NCBI GenBank assembly: GCA_039818165.1
Contig: JBCBUL010000007.1
Location: 1 to 64,000, forward strand
DNA length: 64,000 bases
DNA from: UBA5336 sp039818165
GTDB lineage: Bacteria > Pseudomonadota > Alphaproteobacteria > Caulobacterales > Hyphomonadaceae
Direction of reading: 5' to 3'
The position numbers and the translations under genes are program-made. The notes beneath the pieces are model-generated. The model was not told the DNA's origin, searched no databases, and saw only the letters and a list, made by a program, of their open reading frames with translations. Of the stretch, positions 51,673 through 60,686 are shown in pieces. Each line of letters opens with the position of its first letter. Position 1 is the first letter of the stretch.

Positions 51673-52860
51673 GTGAGCGATCCTCGCCAGCACATCATGC
51701 CCGTCTACCGACCACCAGAAGAGGCCTTCATTCGCGGGGAAGGAACACGTCTATTCACTGAGGATGGCACGGCATACCTCGATTTCGTGGCGGGCATCGC
51801 CGTGAGCGCTCTCGGGCACAGCCACCCGGCCATGGTGGACGCACTAAAGGACCAGGTCGAGAAACTGTGGCATACATCGAACATGTTTCGCGTCCCCGCG
51901 GGCGAGGAACTCGCCGCCAAGATGTGCGCGCGCACGTTCGCGGACCGGGTCTTCTTCACCAATTCCGGCACCGAGGCCGTAGAATGTGCGCTGAAAACCG
52001 CCCGGAAGTATCATTGGGCCAACGGGCGCGAAGAACGGTTTGAAATCGTCACCTTCACCGGCGCATTTCACGGTCGCTCACTGGGCGCAATCAATGCTGG
52101 CGGCAATCCCAAATATCTGGAGGGCTTCGGCCCCGCCCTTCCCGGCTTCACCCAGGTGGAATGGGGAGATCACGACGCGCTCGATGCCGCGGTGACAGAG
52201 AAGACCGCAGCGGTGTTTGTCGAACCCGTTCAGGGTGAAGGCGGTGTGCGCGCCATGCCGGAACAGTGCCTGACGGGTCTGCGCAAACTTTGCGACGAGC
52301 GCGGCGCTCTGCTGATCTATGATGAAGTCCAGTGCGGCATGGGCCGGACGGGGCAACTCTTTGCCCATGAGTGGGCCGAAACCGCCCAACCAGACATCAT
52401 GTGTGTCGCCAAGGGGGTTGGCGGCGGGTTCCCCTTCGGCGCATGCCTGACAACGGAAGAAACCGGTTCGGTGATGCAACCTGGCTCCCACGGATCGACC
52501 TATGGCGGCAATCCGCTGGCAATGGCGGTCGGTAATGTCGTCTGGGACATAATCAGCGACGAGGCATTCTTGTCCGATGTCCGCAGAGTGGCCGGAACTC
52601 TGGCACAGTCCTTGTCGGGCATCGCCGAAAGCCATCCGGACGTTTGCGATGGCGTTACAGGCAAAGGGCTTCTGACGGGCCTCAAGATGAAAGACGCGCC
52701 AAAGCCGCTTCAGAACCTCTGCCGCGAGCACAACTTGCTTGTTGGCGTTGCAGGCAACAACGTGCTCCGGCTGGCGCCGCCACTTGTCATAACCGACGAG
52801 GATGTGCGCGAGGCAACCCAAACCATAGACGCGGCCATAACCAAGATGAAAGCCGCTTAG
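51673..52860 (+). CDS. argD: acetylornithine aminotransferase
   Basis: A 395-residue PLP class III aminotransferase of arginine (and lysine) synthesis. VFFTNSGTEAVECALKTARKY binds the cofactor phosphate, LLIYDEVQCGMGRTG holds the PLP-pyridine Asp, and the Schiff-base Lys is in IMCVAKGVGGGFP. SHGSTYGGNPLA is the second phosphate loop. GTG 51673 was chosen, with GGAG eight bases upstream. No argF follows directly, unlike in many relatives. Confidence 0.95.
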   Translation: MSDPRQHIMPVYRPPEEAFIRGEGTRLFTEDGTAYLDFVAGIAVSALGHSHPAMVDALKDQVEKLWHTSNMFRVPAGEELAAKMCARTFADRVFFTNSGTEAVECALKTARKYHWANGREERFEIVTFTGAFHGRSLGAINAGGNPKYLEGFGPALPGFTQVEWGDHDALDAAVTEKTAAVFVEPVQGEGGVRAMPEQCLTGLRKLCDERGALLIYDEVQCGMGRTGQLFAHEWAETAQPDIMCVAKGVGGGFPFGACLTTEETGSVMQPGSHGSTYGGNPLAMAVGNVVWDIISDEAFLSDVRRVAGTLAQSLSGIAESHPDVCDGVTGKGLLTGLKMKDAPKPLQNLCREHNLLVGVAGNNVLRLAPPLVITDEDVREATQTIDAAITKMKAA

Positions 52861-52993
52861 CTCTTGATTCTTACCGCAAATACAGTTGCAGAGTTTCACA
52901 AAGCAAGAGACTCAGGCTAGTCGGTTTGTTTGGGGCTGGAGTAGAGATCGCGCCCCGTATGGGAACTGCATTTGTCCCCAGAAGGAGAAGACA

Positions 52994-53332
52994 ATGTCAA
53001 AACGCGATGAACTCATCGAGAAATACGCCAAGGTGCTGAAGGAAAAAGGTGTGTCCGTGGATATGGACCTGTTGAAAAAGGTGACGATCGGCTGTGGTCC
53101 GTCGATCTATAACCGCGACAGCTCCACCATTTCCGCCAATGACCCGGCTGAAATGGACCGCGTGAAGAAGAACTTCCTCATGAAAAAGTTGGGCCTGAAA
53201 GAGGGCGCGAAGCTTGATGAGGGCCTCGACGCCGTGATTGACCAGTATGGCAAGTCCGACCGGAACAAGTATCGCGCTGCAATCTACTACATGCTCACAA
53301 AGCACTTCGGCAAAGAGAGCATCTACGGCTAG
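52994..53332 (+). CDS. DUF2853 family protein
   Basis: A 112-residue small basic protein (MSKRDELIEKYAKVLKEKGVSVDMDLLKKVTIGCGPSIYNRDSSTISANDPAEMDRVKKNFLMKKLGL). This is the DUF2853 pattern, with the GPSIYNRDSS segment and the KYRAAIYYMLTKHFGK ending. Function unknown; widespread in alphaproteobacteria and Bacteroidetes. ATG 52994 follows GAAGGAG. It ends in a strong terminator. Confidence 0.88.
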   Translation: MSKRDELIEKYAKVLKEKGVSVDMDLLKKVTIGCGPSIYNRDSSTISANDPAEMDRVKKNFLMKKLGLKEGAKLDEGLDAVIDQYGKSDRNKYRAAIYYMLTKHFGKESIYG

Positions 53333-53363
53333 GCCTCCGCCCCAGTCGAGACGATATGCAATC

Positions 53364-53400
53364 AAAGCCGTCCGGCAGTCTGTCGGGCGGCTTTTTTGTT
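53364..53400 (+). terminator. rho-independent terminator after the DUF2853 gene
   Basis: AAAGCCGTCCG (53364-53374) pairs with CGGGCGGCTTT (53384-53394), 11 pairs including one G-T, and the T tract runs to 53397. Confidence 0.93.
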
Positions 53401-53497
53401 GCCTTGCCAATGGTCTCGGAATGCGGGATACGGCCTCCCTCAATATGCAGCCGCCGACGTGTTCGACCCACGCGGCACGGCACAGAAAGGCAATTCC

Positions 53498-54439
53498 ATG
53501 GCTCGGCAGCGCAAGCGGAAAGGTGATCCCGTTCATGGCTGGCTCGTCCTCGACAAGCCTCTGGACATGACATCCACCCAGGCTGTGGGCCTGACAAAAC
53601 GCCTGCTCAACGCCCAGAAAGCCGGACATGGAGGCACGCTGGATCCACTGGCGTCCGGCATTCTCCCGATCGCCTTCGGTGAGGCAACGAAAACGTCCGC
53701 CTGGGCCATGGATGCGGAGAAAGATTACGTCTTCACCATCGAATGGGGCACGTCGACAGACAGTCAGGACAAGGAAGGCGAGACCATCGCCACTTCCGAT
53801 GCTCGCCCTACGGTGGACCAGGTCGAAGCTGCGCTTGAAGCCTATCGCGGCGAGATCGAGCAGGTTCCTCCGAAATTCTCCGCCATCAAAGTGAATGGCG
53901 AACGCGCCTATGACCTGGCGCGGGACGGGGAGACCTTCGAGCTGGAAAGCCGCCCGGTCACCATCCACGACGCGAAAGTGACCGACATGCCGGACGCGGA
54001 TCACACGGAAATCCATGTGATCACGGGCAAGGGGTTCTATGTCCGCGCCCTGGCGCGGGACCTTGCCTTCGATCTGAGGTGTGAAGGGCACATCAGTGCC
54101 TTGCGCCGAACCCGTGTGGGTGAGTTTACGCTCGAAGATGCCATCCAACCCGATGCGCTGGAGGCCAAAGAAGACCTCAACGAGCGCCGCGAAACGCTGC
54201 TCCCCCTGGAAACGGCGCTGGATAATTTGCCACCGGTGGATTTAGCGCCGGGCGATGCTGACCTGTTGAAGCAAGGCCGAACCGTGAAACTCCTGCCCCA
54301 TGCTGTCGAGGCCTGGCGAGCAGATCTGCGTTCAGACCGGGAAGACCGCATGGCTGTTGCGATGGATGGCGAAACAGCGTTGGCGCTGGGCGAGGTCCGC
54401 GCCGGTCAATTCAAACCGACGCGGGTGTTTCAGGTCTAG
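53498..54439 (+). CDS. truB: tRNA pseudouridine(55) synthase
   Basis: A 313-residue enzyme making the conserved pseudouridine of the tRNA T loop. Start MARQRKRKGDPVHGWLVLDKPLDMTSTQAV; the catalytic Asp is in GHGGTLDPLASGILPIA; QVPPKFSAIKVNGERAYDLARDGE and GKGFYVRALARDLAF complete the TruB pattern. ATG 53498 follows AGAAAGG. It faces infB and overlaps its stop by four bases, rather than following rbfA as in the usual nusA operon. Confidence 0.96.
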   Translation: MARQRKRKGDPVHGWLVLDKPLDMTSTQAVGLTKRLLNAQKAGHGGTLDPLASGILPIAFGEATKTSAWAMDAEKDYVFTIEWGTSTDSQDKEGETIATSDARPTVDQVEAALEAYRGEIEQVPPKFSAIKVNGERAYDLARDGETFELESRPVTIHDAKVTDMPDADHTEIHVITGKGFYVRALARDLAFDLRCEGHISALRRTRVGEFTLEDAIQPDALEAKEDLNERRETLLPLETALDNLPPVDLAPGDADLLKQGRTVKLLPHAVEAWRADLRSDREDRMAVAMDGETALALGEVRAGQFKPTRVFQV

Positions 54440-57006
54440 TCCAGTGTTCGGGCGATTTCTTCGACCGTGAAGCACTCGATGCGGTCACCCTCGCGAATGT
54501 CTTCATAGCGCTCGAACGCCATGCCGCATTCCATGCCGGAAGACACTTCAGCCACTTCGTCCTTGAAGCGCTTGAGTGTTTTCAGCTTGCCCTCGTGGAT
54601 CACCACATCGTCGCGCAGCAGGCGGACGCCGCAACCGCGCTTGACCACACCTTCGGTAACCCGGCAGCCGGCCACTTTGCCAACTTTCGTGATGTTGAAC
54701 ACTTCCAGGATCTCGGCGTAACCGATGAAGCTCTCGCGTTGCTCTGGCGCGAGCATACCTGACAGGGCGTCCTTCACGTCATCGATCAGATTATAGATGA
54801 TCGAGTAGTAGCGAATCTCGACGCCTTCCTTTTCCGCCAGGTCGCGGGCCTGTTTATTGGCACGAACGTTAAAGGCGATGATCGGCGCACCCGAAGACTG
54901 GGCCAGAAGCACATCTGACTCCGAGATACCGCCCACGGCGCCGTGGATCGCGGTCGCTTTCACCTCTTCGGTGGAAATCTTCTCCACGGATTGGGAAATC
55001 GCCTCCACAGATCCCTGTGTGTCGGCCTTCACGACGAGGGGAAGTTCCTTCGCTTCGACAGCCCCATCCTTCAGCTTGTTCATCAGCTGATCGAGGGAGG
55101 CACGCGCCGCGGCAGAGGCCTTGCCAGCCACCTGCCGCTTCTGACGGATCCGATACTCGGTAATCTCGCGGGCGCGGGCTTCATTGTCGACCACGTAGAA
55201 TGGTTCACCAGGCTCAGGCGCACCGTCGAGGCCAAGCACTTCAACCGGAACCGCAGGGCCGGCCTCTTTGACCTGTTTGCCACGCTCATTGTTCAGCGCA
55301 CGCACCTTGCCCCATTGGGTTCCTGCGACGACGATGTCGCCGCGTTTCAGAGTGCCCCGCCGAACCAGAACCGTTGCAACAGGTCCACGGCCCTTGTCGA
55401 GCTGACTTTCAATGACATTGCCATCGGCGTCCCGGTCAGGATTCGCCGTAAGTTCCAGAAGTTCTGCCTGAAGGGCAATCGCCTCAGACAAGCCGTCCAG
55501 ATTAGTCTTCTTCAGTGCAGAGACCTCAACAGCCTGAACATCACCTCCCATGGCCTCGACCTGGAGGTCGTGCTGGAGAAGTTCCGTCAACACATTCTGG
55601 GGCTTCGAATCGGCTTTATCGATCTTGTTGACCGCAACAATGATCGGCACTTCAGCCGCCTTAGCGTGATTGATTGCCTCGATCGTCTGGGGCATCACAC
55701 CATCGTCTGCGGCAACGACGAGAATAACGATATCGGTAACGTTCGCACCGCGCGCTCGCATAGACGAGAACGCCGCGTGGCCGGGCGTATCAATGAAGGT
55801 GATTTTCTTCCCGTCAGAGTCGCTCACCTGATAGGCGCCGATATGCTGGGTAATCCCGCCTGCTTCGCCGGAGACCACATCGGTCTCACGCATGGCGTCC
55901 AGCAGGGATGTCTTACCGTGGTCGACATGGCCCATAATGGTTACGACCGGGGCGCGAGGCTTCAGATCGGCCTCTTCGTCGACTTCGCCTTCGAGCCCGA
56001 TTTCGACGTCAGACTCGGACACACGTTTCACTGTGTGGCCAAACTCGGTGGCGATCAGTTCCGCGGTGTCCGCATCGATGATGTCGTTTCCACGCATCAT
56101 CTCGCCCTGCTGCATCATGAATTTCACCACGTCGCCGACTCGCTCTTTCATGCGGCCCGCAAGGTCCTGCAGCGTAATAGTTTCTGGGAGCGTGACCTCG
56201 ACGGAGACCTTTTCCCCGCCATCGCTTCCGCCAGACTGGCGCCGTTCGCGTTCGCGTTCACGAGCCCGTTTCACAGATGCTAGCGAACGCTGGCGATCGC
56301 CATCATCTCCCAGAGCAGCCGCAATCGTCAGCTTGCCGCGACGGCGCTCCGATCCACCGCGCGAGCGTCCTCCACCCTGGCGTTCACGGTCGTCTCCGCG
56401 CGCAGCACTTTTGCCACGCTTTACCCGGCCGCCGGCCGCTTCCAGTGAGGATGGGTCTGGCGGTGCAACGGGGTCGTCGGCACGGCCAGCGGCCGGTTTT
56501 CCACGATTTCCGCGGGGCTTTTCAGCTTCGCGCTTCTTGGCTTCCAGCTCTTCAAGGCGCTTGCGCTCTTCCTCGGCCTTGCGACGGGCTTCGGCTTCTT
56601 CGCGCTCCTTGGCTTCCTGGACTTTCTTGTTCTGCTCTTCGCGCAGGCGAGCCTGGGCTTCCTTAGTCTTATCGACCTCGGCCTTACGGGCCTCTTCCTG
56701 CGCTTTACGCTGCAGCAGCACCTTCTGGCGGGCGAGCAGCTCGGCCTCTGTGATGCCGAGCTTTTTAGCCATGGCGGCGAGCTTGGACGGACCACTTCCG
56801 CCAGTCCCCTTCGCAGAAGACCCAGCGCCAGCCCCGCCACCAGAACGGTTTCCACCGCCTGATCCGCTTGGGGTCACTACGCGCTTTTTCTTCTTCACGA
56901 CCTCCACTTGCTTGGATCGGCCATGGCTGAAGCTCTGCTTCACCGTGCCGGATCCCCGGGAAGTCGTTAGGGGTTTACGCCCGCCTGTATCTTTCGTGTC
57001 GCTCAT
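54436..57006 (-). CDS. infB: translation initiation factor IF-2
   Basis: An 856-residue GTPase placing initiator tRNA on the 30S subunit. A long Gly/Ser- and Lys/Arg/Glu-rich N-terminal region (including an Arg/Glu coiled stretch around 110-180) precedes the G domain: GHVDHGKTSLLDAM, DTPGHAAFSSMRARGANVTDIVILVVAADDGVMPQT and NKIDKADS. The C-terminal domains bind fMet-tRNA. ATG 57006 (MSDTKD) was used. It is the last gene of rimP-nusA-ylxR-infB. Confidence 0.97.
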   Translation of the reverse strand: MSDTKDTGGRKPLTTSRGSGTVKQSFSHGRSKQVEVVKKKKRVVTPSGSGGGNRSGGGAGAGSSAKGTGGSGPSKLAAMAKKLGITEAELLARQKVLLQRKAQEEARKAEVDKTKEAQARLREEQNKKVQEAKEREEAEARRKAEEERKRLEELEAKKREAEKPRGNRGKPAAGRADDPVAPPDPSSLEAAGGRVKRGKSAARGDDRERQGGGRSRGGSERRRGKLTIAAALGDDGDRQRSLASVKRARERERERRQSGGSDGGEKVSVEVTLPETITLQDLAGRMKERVGDVVKFMMQQGEMMRGNDIIDADTAELIATEFGHTVKRVSESDVEIGLEGEVDEEADLKPRAPVVTIMGHVDHGKTSLLDAMRETDVVSGEAGGITQHIGAYQVSDSDGKKITFIDTPGHAAFSSMRARGANVTDIVILVVAADDGVMPQTIEAINHAKAAEVPIIVAVNKIDKADSKPQNVLTELLQHDLQVEAMGGDVQAVEVSALKKTNLDGLSEAIALQAELLELTANPDRDADGNVIESQLDKGRGPVATVLVRRGTLKRGDIVVAGTQWGKVRALNNERGKQVKEAGPAVPVEVLGLDGAPEPGEPFYVVDNEARAREITEYRIRQKRQVAGKASAAARASLDQLMNKLKDGAVEAKELPLVVKADTQGSVEAISQSVEKISTEEVKATAIHGAVGGISESDVLLAQSSGAPIIAFNVRANKQARDLAEKEGVEIRYYSIIYNLIDDVKDALSGMLAPEQRESFIGYAEILEVFNITKVGKVAGCRVTEGVVKRGCGVRLLRDDVVIHEGKLKTLKRFKDEVAEVSSGMECGMAFERYEDIREGDRIECFTVEEIARTLD

Positions 57007-57057
57007 CCGCACCAATTACTTAGTTTCCCAGTCCGCACCATGCGCACCGGATTGCCA

Positions 57058-57798
57058 TCAAGGATCGCCAGCCGAGAACCAGTGATCTTCAGGCGAAAGC
57101 CGAAACCCTTTCAGCCGGCCGTAGGCAACAGTCCAGCTGTTCACCATAGGGCCGGGTTGAAGCAGAGCGTGTATCACACCCTCGCGCCCCAAGGCCATGC
57201 CCAATTCAGCCGACGACAGTGCGCCGGCGACCTCTACATCTCCATATAAGGCTTTTGCGAGGGAATACACCTTCGTCCGCCCATCCTTCGCGCCATCACT
57301 GGCCTCTATCAACCAGGCTGGCTTTGCCTTTTTCAAACTGGCGCGCACCTGGTCAAAGCCGGTTACGAGCCCGCCCGACTTTCTGGCCAGCCCGAACAAG
57401 GCAACGCAGCGCTGAAGCAACAACGCCTCAACGGTGTCGGCAAGCGCCTCATCGGCCTTGGACTTTGCTTTGAACCGCCTTGAGAAAGCGTCTTTGGTAA
57501 CGGCCTCGTTCAGACACTCGCGCTGGGCGCTGACCCAAACGCCACGACCCGGCAGTTTGCCTGCAACATCCGGCACAACCGCGCCATCGGGCGCGCGCAC
57601 AAACCGGATCATCTCCGATTGCGGGCGCACCTCACGCGTCACGGCGCATTCGCGTTCAGGCGAGGCTGTCTTTGACGTTAGGCGCGCAGGCCCCGTCGAC
57701 CGATCATTGGGGCGTTTCGGAATCGTCCGCCTCCCCCATATCGGCCAATGCCTCGAGATCGAGGTCCAGGGCTTCAGCCGCAGCCTCCAGGTCAGCAT
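57058..57798 (-). CDS. YlxR-type nucleic-acid-binding protein with L7Ae-like domain
   Basis: Residues following the ECAVTREVRP segment form the YlxR (DUF448) domain (MIRFVRAPDGAVVPDVAGKLPGRGVWVSA) and then an L7Ae-like fold (CVALFGLARKSGGLVTGFDQVRASLKKAKPAWLIEASDGA). It sits between nusA and infB. No ATG, GTG or TTG lies in frame between the nusA stop and the conserved domain. ATG 57798, 94 bases inside nusA, is the nearest ordinary start and is used here; an ATT start near the nusA stop is an alternative, so the true N-terminus is uncertain. Confidence 0.8.
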   Translation of the reverse strand: MLTWRLRLKPWTSISRHWPIWGRRTIPKRPNDRSTGPARLTSKTASPERECAVTREVRPQSEMIRFVRAPDGAVVPDVAGKLPGRGVWVSAQRECLNEAVTKDAFSRRFKAKSKADEALADTVEALLLQRCVALFGLARKSGGLVTGFDQVRASLKKAKPAWLIEASDGAKDGRTKVYSLAKALYGDVEVAGALSSAELGMALGREGVIHALLQPGPMVNSWTVAYGRLKGFRLSPEDHWFSAGDP

Positions 57799-59542
57799 CG
57801 CTGATCTCGACATCCCCGTCGCTGCCCGCGTCGGGGAACACTTCGTCCGCGCTTGGCGCATCACCCTCGCCAGAGCCCAACTCACCCAGGGCCAACAAGG
57901 CCTTTTCTTCGTCGGTGAGGTTCATTTCCTCACCGAGTTGGTCTGCCGCCATCTGGGCCTGGAGCTCATCCAGTGCAGCCTGCTCGATCCAGCCGACTTT
58001 CACGCGTGTCTTCATAATGAAGATCTGGGCATCATCCTTACGCATTTCGCCCTTCTTCAAAATGCCGTCCACCCAAACGGGTTTCCCATCCGGTCCAGGC
58101 TCGCGATAACCCGTGATATCGTCGGGCACGAGGCCGGCGACATCTTCCACGGTCTTAATGCCCTCTTCCCCCATTTTCACGGCGAAGGCTGGCGTGACGC
58201 CTTCCAGTTCCATGACGGCGTCTTCAACGCCAAGTTCACGCCGCCGCGCATCTTGTTCAATAGCGAGCTTGTCGAGGTATTCCCGGGCGCGCTCCTGAAT
58301 CTCGGACGCGACATCCTCGTCGAAGCCCTCGATTTGCATGAAGTCTTCGGCCGCGACGTAGGCAATCTCTTCAACGGTCTCAAACCCTTCCGAGGCCAGA
58401 AGCTGAGCAAGTGTCTCGTCCGCATCCAAAGCCTGCATGAAGAGGTCCGTACGCGCCTGGAAGTCCTTCTGGTAGCGCTCGGAATCCGATGTCTCGGTGA
58501 TCAGATCAATCTGCCAACTCGTGAGCTGCGATGCCAGTCGTACATTCTGGCCGCGACGACCGATGGCGAGGGGGAACTGGTCATCGGCGACCACCACTTC
58601 CACGCGCTCTTCTTCTTCGTCGAGCACCACTTTCGAAACTTCCGCAGGCTGGAGCGCATTCACGATGAATGTTGCATCGTCATGGCTCCACGGAATGATG
58701 TCGATCTTCTCGCCCGAGAGCTCTGACACGACCGCTTGCACGCGCGCGCCTCGCATACCCACACAGGCACCGACCGGGTCGATGGAGTTGTCATTGGAGA
58801 ACACGCCAATCTTTGCGCGCGATCCCGCATCCCGGGCGCATGCCTTGATCTCGATGACGCCCTCATACACCTCAGGCACTTCCTGGGCGAATAGCTTGAC
58901 CATGAAGTCCGGATGGGCGCGCGACAGGAAGATCTGCGGGCCTTTCACCTCACGGCTTACCTTATACAGGTAAGCGCGCACGCGGTCATTCGTCTGGAAG
59001 TTTTCGCGGGGAATGCCGTCATTGCGGCGGATAATGCCTTCAGCGCGGCCGAGGTCCACGATCACGTGGCCATACTCAACGCGCTTCACGATCCCGTTGA
59101 TGATCTCGCCTTCGCGGTCCTTGAATTCATTGAACTGGCGCTCGCGTTCGGCGTCGCGCACTTTCTGCATGATAACCTGTTTCGCCGTCTGGGCCGCGAC
59201 ACGGCCGAAGTCAAACGGCGGCAGCTCTTCAGTGATTTCGTCCCCAATTTCGAGATCAGCGTCGATCTTTTTGGCATCGGTGACTGTGATCTGCTGGGTC
59301 TCGTCCTCAATGTCCACGTCGGCCACAACGGTCTGAACTCGCATCAGAGTCTGCTCGCCTGTCTCAGGGTCGATCAGGGCGCGAATATCATGCTCCTGGC
59401 CGTATCGGGACTTGGCTGCTTTCTCGATAGCTTCCTGCATGGCCTCGATGACAATCGTCTTGTCGATCGCTTTTTCTTCCGCAACGGCCTTCGCAATCTG
59501 CAGGATTTCCAGGCGGTTGGCTGATACGCCGACGGTACTCAT
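57704..59542 (-). CDS. nusA: transcription termination/antitermination protein NusA
   Basis: A 612-residue protein: N-terminal RNA-polymerase-binding domain (VSANRLEILQIAKAVAEEKAIDKTIVIEAMQEAIEKAAKSRYG), an S1 domain (GIVKRVEYGHVIVDLGRAEGIIRR), two KH domains (DPVGACVGMRGARVQAVVSELSGEKIDI, DDQFPLAIGRRGQNVRLASQL), and C-terminal helix-hairpin-helix AR repeats (LLASEGFETVEEIAYV and EEGIKTVEDVAGL) ending in an acidic tail. Its start overlaps the rimP stop by four bases. Confidence 0.97.
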   Translation of the reverse strand: MSTVGVSANRLEILQIAKAVAEEKAIDKTIVIEAMQEAIEKAAKSRYGQEHDIRALIDPETGEQTLMRVQTVVADVDIEDETQQITVTDAKKIDADLEIGDEITEELPPFDFGRVAAQTAKQVIMQKVRDAERERQFNEFKDREGEIINGIVKRVEYGHVIVDLGRAEGIIRRNDGIPRENFQTNDRVRAYLYKVSREVKGPQIFLSRAHPDFMVKLFAQEVPEVYEGVIEIKACARDAGSRAKIGVFSNDNSIDPVGACVGMRGARVQAVVSELSGEKIDIIPWSHDDATFIVNALQPAEVSKVVLDEEEERVEVVVADDQFPLAIGRRGQNVRLASQLTSWQIDLITETSDSERYQKDFQARTDLFMQALDADETLAQLLASEGFETVEEIAYVAAEDFMQIEGFDEDVASEIQERAREYLDKLAIEQDARRRELGVEDAVMELEGVTPAFAVKMGEEGIKTVEDVAGLVPDDITGYREPGPDGKPVWVDGILKKGEMRKDDAQIFIMKTRVKVGWIEQAALDELQAQMAADQLGEEMNLTDEEKALLALGELGSGEGDAPSADEVFPDAGSDGDVEISDADLEAAAEALDLDLEALADMGEADDSETPQ

Positions 59543-60138
59543 TGGGCGGCTCCACTTTGCTCGCTATCGTCTGTGTCATCTTCGGTTTCGTCCAGCTCAA
59601 GGCCGTCAAAACCGTCTTCATCGGGTTGTGGCGGCAGGCCTCCGCGCTCGCGGGCCGCCTCTATCAATTCATCGGTCAGCAGCAGGCTGGCCTTGATCAT
59701 CTCGTGCACCTGAGCCGTCAATTCGACCTCGCCTTCGAGCTCGATGTGCACGCCCGCCTCGTCTTCGCCGAGGATGATACCGCGGAAACGGCGCTGACCA
59801 TCCAGCGGCATGGCCAGCTCGATCTTCGCCAGATGCCCTTCCCAGGCCGCAAAATCTCCCGGCCGCGTCAGTGGCCGGTCTATGCCGGGTGTTGAGACCT
59901 CCAGCATGTAAGCGCCGGAAACCGGATCTTCGACGTCAAATACCGGCGAGAGAGCGCGCGACATATTGGTGCAATCCTCGACATCTGCCAGAGCGCCGCC
60001 GGTTCGATCGACCATGATTTGGACCCCGGGACGGCGACCGCCCGTGATCCGCACCCGCACGATATCGAGCCCCAGACCAGCTGCAACCGGCTCGGCGAGG
60101 GCTAGGATACGTTGTTCTTGCTGTGACTGTGCGATCAT
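59539..60138 (-). CDS. rimP: ribosome maturation factor RimP
   Basis: A 199-residue factor for 30S subunit maturation. VRITGGRRPGVQIMVDRTGGALADVEDCTNMSRALSPVFDVEDPVSGAYMLEVSTPGIDRPLTRPGDF is the RimP core, with the EVSSPG-like motif. A Glu-rich C-terminal tail (PDEDGFDGLELDETEDDTDDSEQ) is extra. First gene of the nusA operon. Confidence 0.96.
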   Translation of the reverse strand: MIAQSQQEQRILALAEPVAAGLGLDIVRVRITGGRRPGVQIMVDRTGGALADVEDCTNMSRALSPVFDVEDPVSGAYMLEVSTPGIDRPLTRPGDFAAWEGHLAKIELAMPLDGQRRFRGIILGEDEAGVHIELEGEVELTAQVHEMIKASLLLTDELIEAARERGGLPPQPDEDGFDGLELDETEDDTDDSEQSGAAQ

Positions 60139-60164
60139 GGAGCGAGCTACGTTTCCGGGTAAAC

Positions 60165-60194
60165 AAAAGCGGCGGCCCCGTGCCCGGAACCGCC
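60165..60194 (-). promoter_or_regulatory. terminator-like hairpin in the rimP-nusA-infB leader
   Basis: Minus-strand GGCGGTTCC (60194-60186) pairs with GGGGCCGCC (60179-60171), nine pairs with two G-T, followed by GCTTTTGTTT. It lies between the probable operon promoter (60219-60247) and the rimP start at 60138. It may both end the cspA transcript and attenuate the nusA operon. Confidence 0.5.
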
Positions 60195-60218
60195 GACGAT
60201 ATGTTTCGACTTGATGTC

Positions 60219-60247
60219 GTTATAATCCGGGGCGCTCGCTTTGTCAC
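60219..60247 (-). promoter_or_regulatory. probable promoter of the rimP-nusA-ylxR-infB operon
   Basis: Minus strand GTGACA (60247-60242), 17 bases, TATAAC (60224-60219). Transcription would start near 60212, giving a leader of about 75 nt that contains the hairpin at 60165-60194. Confidence 0.5.
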
Positions 60248-60270
60248 CCCCGGCTTACAAGTCAGATTGC

Positions 60271-60480
60271 TTAAAGGACTTTCAGGTCCACAGCGGATGT
60301 CTTGTTGCGGCGCTCGTCTGTGTAGAGCTCGTACTGGATCGCCTGATCTTCCTGGAGCGAACGCAGACCCGAGCGCTCAACAGCGGAGATGTGAACGAAA
60401 ATATCGGAACCACCATCATCGGGCTTGATGAATCCATAGCCCTTTTGATCGTTGAACCACTTGACTTTGCCGGTCGCCAT
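60271..60480 (-). CDS. cspA: cold-shock domain protein
   Basis: A 69-residue OB-fold RNA chaperone with RNP1 KGYGFIKPD and RNP2 DIFVHISAV. The sequence GKVKWFNDQKGYGF is standard. It belongs to the cold-shock/RNA-chaperone class; induction by cold is not shown. The 5' region up to about 60610 holds two stable hairpins, which suggests post-transcriptional control like that of enteric cspA. Confidence 0.95.
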   Translation of the reverse strand: MATGKVKWFNDQKGYGFIKPDDGGSDIFVHISAVERSGLRSLQEDQAIQYELYTDERRNKTSAVDLKVL

Positions 60481-60686
60481 TTGGGGACCCTTCCGTAGAT
60501 ATCTCGCGCCATGCTGCCCACACCGTGTGGGCGGTCACGAGGGTCTCGCTTACGGTGGGGTGGGAAGTCAGGGCCGTCGGTTCGACGGGTCTTGGCATTC
60601 GAACCGACCGTATTCGATACGCGTGTTAGGCTCACAACCTGACGTTAGCGTCAAGTGAAATTGGTGTGACACGAGACACCGATAGA
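60481..60686 (-). promoter_or_regulatory. structured leader region of cspA
   Basis: Between the gene ending at 60687 and cspA there are two perfect hairpins: GTCGGTTCGA (60576-60585) with TCGAACCGAC (60599-60608), and GCCCACA (60516-60522) with TGTGGGC (60526-60532). Neither has a T tract. A palindrome TGACG-TTAG-CGTCA (60640-60653) lies beyond. A long structured 5' UTR is inferred. Confidence 0.5.

Noticed and set aside
54943..57085. Long open frames antisense to infB
   Set aside because: They mirror the IF-2 gene with high GC third positions; translated product is low-complexity and unlike any family.
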